NCBI GenBank assembly: GCA_039810585.1
Contig: JBDHXF010000017.1
Location: 1-64,000 of the forward strand
Length of the DNA: 64,000 nt
Origin: JBBATK01 sp039810585
GTDB lineage: Bacteria; Bacteroidota; Ignavibacteria; Kapaibacteriales; NICIL-2
Direction: 5' to 3'
Shown: positions 42,679-49,583 of the stretch, piece by piece
Numbering within the stretch: the first letter of the stretch is position 1
How the letters are laid out: each line of letters begins with the position of its first letter
The notes under the pieces: model-generated
The model's database searches: none
Seen by the model: only the letters and a program-made list of their open reading frames with translations
What the model was told of the DNA's origin: nothing
Program-made: the position numbers and the translations under genes

Positions 42679-43713
42679 TTAGGTCTGAGCACAATACTGC
42701 GCCCACAGTGCAACCGCCTTCGTACTCACTTCTTGCGCCTCTATCCCATGGATGCCTTCAGCATCCTTTGATATACAGGCTCGATAGTCACACTGGTACG
42801 GATACCACGGAGCCCGATCCGAATGCGGTTTTGCGTACAACACAACACTGGGAATCTTTAAGGAGGCAGCTATATGAACCACCGACGTATCGGGACTGAT
42901 CATGATTCGCGCGCATCGAAGCTGCCGCGCATACGCAGCGATATCCGCTTGGTTGGAAAGCTCTTGAGCGGACGTTTCGGATGCAATGACGTGTCGTAAT
43001 TCAGCATCGCCCGCATCACTGCCTAGCAGGATACGGCACGCGGGTAGCGCATGCTGCAATAACTGTATCAACTGAACCCAGCGCTGTTTAGGCCAACGCA
43101 TGCTTTCTTTTCCCGCACTGAGATGAAGGAAGAAATCGACGCTCTCAAACGCTGTATTTGAAGCTTGTTCTTTCTGAGCCAGCGTTGTGTTTTCCACGCC
43201 GGGACATTCAAGGAACAGATCGGAGCTGTTGACGCTGACGCCGAAGGCGGCAAGTAATGAAGCCATCAGCTCGACCATGGGAACCTGGGTTCTGTCGGCT
43301 AAGGGAACGAGATGCGTGTATTGCTCTCGATTGGATTTATCGAAGCCAAGTTTGAATCTGGCTCCACACCACTTCATAAGAAGCGCGCTGGTTCGGGAGG
43401 GGTTGTCCTGCATATCCACTACGACGTCGAAGCGCTCTCGTCTGAGTACTATCAACAATTTCAGGATCTCGACGACGGACTTACGGTACACAAACACGCG
43501 TTGTGCATGGCGCAAGACGAAATCACGCATGGAGGCGTTTCTCTTTCCGAGTAGGACGCTAACGGAGGCGTCAGGGAGTCCGCAATGAAGTGCACGCAGA
43601 AAGGGTTGCGATATAAGGACGTCACCGATGCGGTCGACACGCAGAATGAGGATGCGAGCACGTGGTCCAAGCTCAAGAGTCCGATACCGCTGGTCAACTG
43701 GGTTCATACGCAA
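42679..43713 (-). CDS. GT9-family heptosyltransferase-like protein
   Basis: Encodes 344 residues. GT9 features: RARILILRVDRIGDVLISQPFLRAL at the N-terminus (the RxxxIGDxxxxxP motif), VVVDMQDNPSRTSALL, FFLHLSAGKESMRWPKQRW for donor binding, and late ISPDTSVVHIAASLKIPSVVLY. The family (WaaC/WaaF/WaaQ) adds heptose or related sugars to the LPS core on the inner leaflet. It is the last of three glycosyltransferase genes transcribed together, starting 2 nt after the stop of the upstream GT9. The sugar is unknown. Confidence 0.88.
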   Translation of the reverse strand: MRMNPVDQRYRTLELGPRARILILRVDRIGDVLISQPFLRALHCGLPDASVSVLLGKRNASMRDFVLRHAQRVFVYRKSVVEILKLLIVLRRERFDVVVDMQDNPSRTSALLMKWCGARFKLGFDKSNREQYTHLVPLADRTQVPMVELMASLLAAFGVSVNSSDLFLECPGVENTTLAQKEQASNTAFESVDFFLHLSAGKESMRWPKQRWVQLIQLLQHALPACRILLGSDAGDAELRHVIASETSAQELSNQADIAAYARQLRCARIMISPDTSVVHIAASLKIPSVVLYAKPHSDRAPWYPYQCDYRACISKDAEGIHGIEAQEVSTKAVALWAQYCAQT

Positions 43714-43715
43714 AT

Positions 43716-44717
43716 TTACGACCTCGTTTCTTGGCTCGGTCGATTACGGACTTCATCAAGGACTTCGCGGGCGGCGGCCAATACATCGTCAACACCGATA
43801 TCTGCGATGTCACCTTCGTGTCTTGGCTGTACAACTCTGTGCACATCACTCAGAGGTTTGAACTTATGCAGGTTCCAGCTTATGGAGTTAAACAGGGCCA
43901 CACACGGCGTATTGAAGGCAGATGCAATGTGAACAGGTGCGGAATCCGGTGTGATGAGCAGCTGCGCGCGATCGATGAGTGCAAAGGCCTGATGGATCGA
44001 ACTAGAGCAATAGGCTTGCGCCCTTTCCCCTACTGCAGCAGCAATGTGCATCGCCTTGGCATGATCGTTAGGCGCCGCTAGAATTTGCAAGCGCTGACCG
44101 CGTACTGCAAGCTGCTGGGCCAGAGAAATCCAATGATCAACAGGCCACTCGCGAGAAGCTTGGCCCGCTGAGATATTTAAGACGAGCATAAGAACGCCTT
44201 CTTTGTAAGGCGGAGCCATGCGCAGACACTCCAAGCGACGTTCTTGGGTGTATTCCAGGTAAGGCCGACGCCTGTTGAACGACTTTCCCAACAAGGTCAT
44301 TACGTACAGATTGCGGTCCACAACGTGCAACGGCGGTGTATGCGCTTCAAATTCTCCGGCGGACGGTAGCGGAAGGTTGAACACAACCTTTCCGGGGGCA
44401 TTAAAACCAACCGAGGTATGAGATCGAATAGCGCGGGCGAAAAATGTGCTCTCTTGAGAGAAATGATCTTTAGGATCGATGTAAAGTTCAAACTGGGCTG
44501 AGCGGAGGGATAAGAACGATTGCAACACATCCATGACGTTCTTTCGATAGACATGAACTACGTCTACCAGATGCTGATTCTCAAGCAGATCGCTGTATCG
44601 ATGGTGAGCTAACACATGAAGCTCAGCATCGGGGTATTCCTGCTTCAAGGCAAACAATAATGGCGTCGTCAGGATCAAATCGCCATATCGGCCAATTTGC
44701 ACCACTAGTATTTTCAC
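43716..44717 (-). CDS. GT9-family heptosyltransferase-like protein
   Basis: Encodes 333 residues from GTG 44717, chosen because VKILVVQIGRYGDLILTTPLLFAL is the usual GT9 N-terminus and a ggag sequence sits 8 nt before it; the ATG at 44774 adds 19 non-conserved residues. LNISAGQASREWPVDHW and LITPDSAPVHIASAFNTPCVALF mark the donor domain. It is paralogous to the downstream GT9 gene and separated from it by 2 nt. It is presumed to act in LPS core assembly. Confidence 0.86.
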   Translation of the reverse strand: MKILVVQIGRYGDLILTTPLLFALKQEYPDAELHVLAHHRYSDLLENQHLVDVVHVYRKNVMDVLQSFLSLRSAQFELYIDPKDHFSQESTFFARAIRSHTSVGFNAPGKVVFNLPLPSAGEFEAHTPPLHVVDRNLYVMTLLGKSFNRRRPYLEYTQERRLECLRMAPPYKEGVLMLVLNISAGQASREWPVDHWISLAQQLAVRGQRLQILAAPNDHAKAMHIAAAVGERAQAYCSSSIHQAFALIDRAQLLITPDSAPVHIASAFNTPCVALFNSISWNLHKFKPLSDVHRVVQPRHEGDIADIGVDDVLAAAREVLDEVRNRPSQETRS

Positions 44718-44811
44718 AAGCGCAGCTCCACCAATAATGGAACAAATCTGGGCTATGGAGTTGTCGTTTTGCACTCATTCCCGCGGCGTAGGCCACCAAG
44801 ACACGGAGCGC

Positions 44812-45699
44812 TCAATGAACCTCTACAAAATTCTTATACTCACCCATTCTCCATCCGGTCAGTCGCTCAACACTGTCGCTCAACACAACCCGGAATGGTT
44901 TAGATTTTAGTGCTTTCTTAGGATCAAACTGCGATGTCCACACGCGATCTCGCTCGATCCGTTCCCGCATGATCGCAGGATGCGAACCTGTGTAGGCTTG
45001 AAGCTCATAACAACGAGCCACAAATTCCTCCGATTGAGGAATATTGACATGCATCCACTGGTCATCGTGATATAATCGATTCATCGCCTGTGCCTTAGCA
45101 TTTTGTGCCCGTGGATGACGTACCCAACCGTAATGGAACACGCGGGCATCGCTCTGCATCACACGTAATTTGCGAAAAGTCCCATCCGCATTTTGAATCC
45201 GGAAACCTTGAGCATCTCCCCAAGAACGCACCTGTCCTGTATTTCGAAAGGCTCGAATTTCGCGCCGATACCACTGTCTGCCCGTTGCTTGATAGTTGTA
45301 CGAACCGAAGAGATGCAGCCAACGAAACAAGAGACCCTCTACTTGATCGCGATTCTCTGCACGACTAATATCGCTACGGACTCGGTCGTAATCGGCTTCG
45401 TGCAACACCTCATCGCCTTGTAGGTAGACACACCAATCTCCACGACATTCTTGCAACGCTATGTCGGTCTGCTGCGCAAGAATCTTTCCACCTTCCCGTA
45501 GGGTATCGTCCCACGTTGTTTCCACCACCCGAAGCTTTGACTCACCTAAGCCACGAACGTAGTCCATGGTTCCATCATGCGAATCACCAACGGCAATCAC
45601 CACATCGTCGCATAAGGCGAGCAGTGATGCTAACGACTCCTGGAAGGGATAGCCTAGGGAGAGTCCATTGCGAATAAACGTGAAACCGGAAAGCGTCAT
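44812..45699 (-). CDS. GT2-like glycosyltransferase
   Basis: Encodes 295 residues starting MTLSGFTFIRNGLSLGYPF, the typical start for this group. GT-A fold: SLASLLALCDDVVIAVGDSHDGTMDYV, then WCVYLQGDEVLHEADY with a D-x-E-type metal or catalytic region, and a C-terminal VFHYGWVRHP. It is the first gene of the LPS-type glycosyltransferase run. Alternative ATG at 45723. The open frame continues to 45909 but runs antisense through the cobalamin riboswitch, so the long form is rejected. Confidence 0.83.
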   Translation of the reverse strand: MTLSGFTFIRNGLSLGYPFQESLASLLALCDDVVIAVGDSHDGTMDYVRGLGESKLRVVETTWDDTLREGGKILAQQTDIALQECRGDWCVYLQGDEVLHEADYDRVRSDISRAENRDQVEGLLFRWLHLFGSYNYQATGRQWYRREIRAFRNTGQVRSWGDAQGFRIQNADGTFRKLRVMQSDARVFHYGWVRHPRAQNAKAQAMNRLYHDDQWMHVNIPQSEEFVARCYELQAYTGSHPAIMRERIERDRVWTSQFDPKKALKSKPFRVVLSDSVERLTGWRMGEYKNFVEVH

Positions 45700-45814
45700 A
45701 GCAGCTACGAATGCTGCAAACATAACGGGGAGAGCGTTGGAATAGGAGTTTAAAACGTCGTGTGGACATTTTTTTTCCCTCACCACCCGCACACTCACTA
45801 TTTTCGCCTCACAC

Positions 45815-45972
45815 TCATCAGGTGTCCTGTCGGGTGACAGGAAGAATAGGGAATCCCGTGGAAATCGGGAACGGTTGCGCCGCCGTGAGAGGAGACAATT
45901 CGTCCACAAGCCACTGCTGATGCGGGAAGGAGGACGAAACGGATGACCCTCGTAGTCGGAAGACCTGCCTGT
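45815..45972 (+). ncRNA. Cobalamin (vitamin B12) riboswitch
   Basis: The hallmarks occur in order on the plus strand: caggt (45819-45823), which can pair with acctg (45963-45967) as P1; tcccg/cggga hairpin after ataggga; GCGCCGCCGTGA from about 45877; the B12-box core GCCACTG (45910-45916); and AGTCGGAAGACCTGCC (45954-45969), close to the consensus AGYCAGGAGACCTGCC. It lies 141 nt upstream of a BtuG-like gene and btuB, the expected targets. Binding of adenosyl- or another cobalamin should reduce expression of the uptake genes. Confidence 0.95.
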
Positions 45973-46112
45973 ATGAGCTCATCAAATGCCCATCCGGGGC
46001 TTGCGCTGCGCCATACAGCGCCGGTGAGAAATGCCTGATCAGTTCCCCTGCGTCGTCCAGGCATTTCCCTCCTTTTCACGCCGTTCATGGCAAACGGCTA
46101 ACAAAATTTTTT
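45973..46112 (+). promoter_or_regulatory. Expression platform of the cobalamin riboswitch
   Basis: A perfect 10-bp hairpin gaaatgcctg/caggcatttc (46028-46037 and 46058-46067) is followed by a C/U-rich run. The sequence aaatgcc occurs a second time at 45984-45990, so the distal arm can pair with either copy, and ctgtatg/catacag (45969-45975, 46012-46018) forms another helix starting inside the aptamer end. A second hairpin gccgtt/aacggc (46080-46098) precedes a T6 run that abuts the ATG at 46113. These are plausible on/off structures; folding was not computed. Confidence 0.6.
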
Positions 46113-47222
46113 ATGTTCTCTGCCTCTGCCTCTGTGCGCGCACTTTTGGGCTTCGCGCTTGTTTGTTGCTTATTTGCCTTGCAATCCTGTAGTTCAGACA
46201 CCTCTCCCTCGAACGACAATCGGGTCTCTCTGGATAGCTCTGCCATCGTGGTCAATCAAGGGAGTTTCAGTTCCGACAATGCCTCTCTGTCGCGCGTCCA
46301 TCTAAATATGGACACCGTCGATTTGAACTGGTATAGCGATGCAAATTTCGGTCGTAAGCTTGGTGCAGTTGGCAACGACATCGCCTTTCTGGGCGATACA
46401 GCCTTCATTAGCGTCACCAACTCACACACCGTCGAGGTGATCAACGCCAAAACCGGCAAGCAATTGAATACCATTCTGTTCAACGCCGGCGAGTATCCGT
46501 GGAAAGTTGTACTGCTGAGCTCCGAACTCGGGGCAGCATCCACCACCAACGGTGATGGCGTGCGGTTCTTCAATCCTACAACCGGCGTTGTGTTAGACTA
46601 TGTCCACACTGGTCCCGCCCCAGAGGGGATCTGTACTGACGGTCAATACTTGTGGGTGGCCAATAGTGGCTACGGAACATTGCGCGCAAAGGAAGCCAAA
46701 GCTGGTACCATTTCGGTGATCGACATCGCCACCAAAATGGAAGCCTACAATCTGGCGGCCGACTCGAACGTGACCGAACTACAAATCAGTGATGATCATG
46801 CCTCAGTGTTCGCCTACTATCAAAGTCTCTACACGAACCCAAGCGCGAAACAAGGTGTGATCCAATACTCTGCCAGTTCAAAACTTGAGCTTGCGCGCTG
46901 GACCTGTTATGGCTACGGCTATTTGAATGTTCAAGGATCCACAGTGTACTTGGTTGGAAAGCTCGACTCTGCAGACCTCAACCTCTATATACTCAAACTG
47001 AACACAGCCGCTCCTTCGCCCGCATTTCAAATCTTGACCACATTACCGAGCTCTGTCTCCCCCAACGGTATGTCGATAGACAAACGCACCGGCAACTTGT
47101 GGCTCTGTGACGCGGCTGATTTTAGCAGTCGCGGAAACGTACTCGTGTACTCACCCAGCGGCGCATTGTTAAAGAGTTATCAAGTCGGACTCAATCCCGG
47201 CACCGTCGGATTCCTCCGTTGA
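46113..47222 (+). CDS. BtuG-like surface lipoprotein (YncE/DUF5074-type beta-propeller)
   Basis: Encodes 369 residues with lipobox FALQSC (Cys 26) followed by Ser/Asp-rich SSDTSPSND, a pattern compatible with surface export. The body is a beta-propeller of the YncE/DUF5074 type: GNDIAFLGDTAFISVTNSHTVEVIN, EGICTDGQYLWVANSGYG, GTISVIDIATK, SPNGMSIDKRTGNLWLCD. In Bacteroides, BtuG is such a propeller, binds B12 tightly and docks on BtuB. Position directly after a cobalamin riboswitch and immediately before btuB makes that role likely here. The stop overlaps a TTG in the btuB frame. No Shine-Dalgarno is visible; the leader is A/T-rich. Confidence 0.82.
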   Translation: MFSASASVRALLGFALVCCLFALQSCSSDTSPSNDNRVSLDSSAIVVNQGSFSSDNASLSRVHLNMDTVDLNWYSDANFGRKLGAVGNDIAFLGDTAFISVTNSHTVEVINAKTGKQLNTILFNAGEYPWKVVLLSSELGAASTTNGDGVRFFNPTTGVVLDYVHTGPAPEGICTDGQYLWVANSGYGTLRAKEAKAGTISVIDIATKMEAYNLAADSNVTELQISDDHASVFAYYQSLYTNPSAKQGVIQYSASSKLELARWTCYGYGYLNVQGSTVYLVGKLDSADLNLYILKLNTAAPSPAFQILTTLPSSVSPNGMSIDKRTGNLWLCDAADFSSRGNVLVYSPSGALLKSYQVGLNPGTVGFLR

Positions 47223-47233
47223 GTGAACGCTTG

Positions 47234-49267
47234 ATGAGTGTACAACGTACCATTCGTTTCGCAGCGTTTGCCCTCTGCCTCGGGGGTATCAGCCTACACC
47301 AGCCAACATCGCTGTATGCTCAGACTGCGCAGCAGTCTGAGCAAAAGCAGCACTCTGCCACACAGGGCAGACATACAAGTCGTGACACTCTTCGCTCAAA
47401 AACTGCGGAAGTACGTGTGGAAGGGCGGCGAGCCATGGAACACGATGCAGCGAATCGACCGGTCTTGTCATGGCTTGACGAGAAGGAGGTTCGCGATCTG
47501 CATGTCGATAAAACGTCGGACATTCTGCGTCAGTTACCGGGTGTGTACGTACAAGACTATGGTGGTCTAGGTGGCTTGCAGACTGTGTCGCTGCGTGGTA
47601 TGAGCGCCGCTCAAAGCGCCGTGACTTTGGATGGCGTTCGTCTTAATGCTGTGCAAAACGGTCTATTCGATTTCAGCACCCTTCCGCCCTACCTCGTGCA
47701 GTCCGCTCAAACTCTGGATTTTCCGGATCTTGGAAGTTCACCCTCGCAGAGTCTTGGTGGCAGCGTGGAATTGCAAAGTCTTAGCGGCGTCTACGATTCG
47801 CTTTCACTGCAAGCGGAGCTGCGTCTTGGCGAGTGGCAAGACTTCTCCGCGCAATCAGCGTTATTGGTACCGTGGACCGAACATCGTTCAGCCACCATCT
47901 CCGCTTTGGCGCATAGCGTTCGTGGCAACTATCCCTTCCCATTCAATAACTTTGGCATCGATCAAACCGTCTACCGCGAGCATGCCCGATTGCAATCGTA
48001 CGCGGCAATTCTCAGTAGCTCTGAAGTTGAGGAGTTGCAGGACAACCGAAGTACCGTACTACTGAGAAGCACATCCAGAGAAGTTCCGGGTGCCGTAACA
48101 CAAGGAAATATCTCCGCCGCTTCGGCGGAATTAGATGACCGCGATCTTCTGGCCATTCATCACCATCGCATTCTGCTGAGCGAATCGATGATGCTTAGCG
48201 GTAGCGCTTTTTTGCATCTGAGTTCGCAACATTATAGCGATACATCGCGCGGTCTTCTCGGCACTCCCATCGATAATCGTTTCTACGCCAGAGATGCGGG
48301 AGTGACGACCTCACTCCGTGTCGTTGATGGTTGGCAGAGCACCTGGACCTTGAGTGCCGATGCGCAGTGGGCCGATGTGCGCGGCGACTTGTTACGATTC
48401 CAGTCGGGCAGTTATGCTCGTCGCACAATTGCAGGAGTGGGTCTAGGTTTTTCAAGCAATCCCTCATCAATCGTAACTGCTCTTGACCTGGTTGCGTTCG
48501 CTGCATTGCGCTTCGATGCTGCAACGGAGTCTACACCGGAATGGAACCCTAGGGTAGGCTTGTCTTTTAGCCCGTGGACAAACAGCACCCTCGTGTTGAG
48601 CTATGGTTCCGCCTTTCGTCTACCCTCATTCAACGAGCTGTATTACCAGAATTATGGCAACATCAATTTGCTCACAGAGCGAAGTCAGAACCTCAGTCTA
48701 CGCCTCAATACGAGCCACCGTATGAGCGCAGAGTGCAGCGTCTTGGCGCAAGTGGAATACTTTCATATCAGAACAACCAATCAAATTATCGCAGTGCCAA
48801 GAAGTCCTATCATTTGGTCTGCCACGAACGTCGGCTCAGTACAGAGCGACGGTCTCGAGTGTAGTCTGCAGCTCGACATTGCACAACACCTACACCTTCG
48901 AGCCCAGTACAGTGTTCAGGCCGTGCGAGATGCGCGTGAAGCGGGTCCCTCCGCCGGCAAACAACTGCCCTACACACCAATGCAGCTTGCCGGTGGAAGT
49001 GCCACCTATACAGATCGCGCTTGGAGCGTTGGTCTTGTGACGCAGTGGACAGGACAACGATTTCAGCAAAGCGACAACGCGCCGGAGTCAGTTTTGGCTG
49101 CATTCGCAACGCTGGCACTCCACGCTCGCTACGAATGGCAACTGTCCGACCTCAAGCTCGCCCTCATTGCGCAGTGCGACAACATTGGCGACGAGCACTA
49201 TGTCGTGGTTGCTAACTTCCCTATGCCCGGTCGACAATTCAAGCTCGGTCTCGAAATGCGTCTGTAG
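47234..49267 (+). CDS. btuB: TonB-dependent outer-membrane receptor, BtuB-type
   Basis: Encodes 677 residues from ATG 47234; TTG 47219 overlaps the upstream stop. Signal peptide to about LYAQ (29). The plug domain is clear: KTSDILRQLPGVYVQDYGGLGGLQTVSLRGM and QSAVTLDGVRLNAVQNG, then a 22-strand-type barrel with late RLPSFNELYYQNYGNINL and a C-terminal aromatic-poor end FKLGLEMRL. It imports its ligand using TonB energy. Cobalamin as ligand is inferred from the riboswitch and the BtuG-like neighbour. No periplasmic btuF or ABC genes are in the window. Confidence 0.9.
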   Translation: MSVQRTIRFAAFALCLGGISLHQPTSLYAQTAQQSEQKQHSATQGRHTSRDTLRSKTAEVRVEGRRAMEHDAANRPVLSWLDEKEVRDLHVDKTSDILRQLPGVYVQDYGGLGGLQTVSLRGMSAAQSAVTLDGVRLNAVQNGLFDFSTLPPYLVQSAQTLDFPDLGSSPSQSLGGSVELQSLSGVYDSLSLQAELRLGEWQDFSAQSALLVPWTEHRSATISALAHSVRGNYPFPFNNFGIDQTVYREHARLQSYAAILSSSEVEELQDNRSTVLLRSTSREVPGAVTQGNISAASAELDDRDLLAIHHHRILLSESMMLSGSAFLHLSSQHYSDTSRGLLGTPIDNRFYARDAGVTTSLRVVDGWQSTWTLSADAQWADVRGDLLRFQSGSYARRTIAGVGLGFSSNPSSIVTALDLVAFAALRFDAATESTPEWNPRVGLSFSPWTNSTLVLSYGSAFRLPSFNELYYQNYGNINLLTERSQNLSLRLNTSHRMSAECSVLAQVEYFHIRTTNQIIAVPRSPIIWSATNVGSVQSDGLECSLQLDIAQHLHLRAQYSVQAVRDAREAGPSAGKQLPYTPMQLAGGSATYTDRAWSVGLVTQWTGQRFQQSDNAPESVLAAFATLALHARYEWQLSDLKLALIAQCDNIGDEHYVVVANFPMPGRQFKLGLEMRL

Positions 49268-49583
49268 TAGCTTTCCTACGCATCTTTACCTTGGAACTTC
49301 GCGGCAGCATCATTAGCTCCGCGCCGCATTTCCGGGCACATTCTCCCGTCCGGTCCATCCGGTGGTTTACACAGCGTAAAGCTACCTAGACACTCAAACG
49401 ACTTCTGCAGCTGATTCTTCATTCACGCCGGCTTGGCCGGCGCAGACCTTCGCTTGCCGACTCAGGGCTGGCCCTCAGTCATCTTGCGTTTCGTCAACTG
49501 TTGATAATTCTCTCCGCAGTCAAGTCCGTCTACAGGCTATTTTGCGAATTCGTTTGTCCCCATCTCCTCCAATTCCGCAATCT
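49268..49583. other. Gap between btuB and uvrA with two hairpins
   Basis: About 316 bp. It contains cgccggc/gccggcg with a TTG loop (49426-49442) and gactcagggc/gccctcagtc around TG with one mismatch (49459-49480). Neither has a clear T-run. They could terminate the btuG-btuB message or belong to a dispersed palindrome family. No gene is seen. Confidence 0.55.

Noticed and set aside
45700..45909. N-terminal extension of the GT2 glycosyltransferase
   Set aside because: It runs antisense through the cobalamin riboswitch and precedes the canonical N-terminus MTLSGFTFIRN.
45798..46088. 96-codon minus-strand frame
   Set aside because: It lies across the riboswitch and its expression platform and has no family resemblance.
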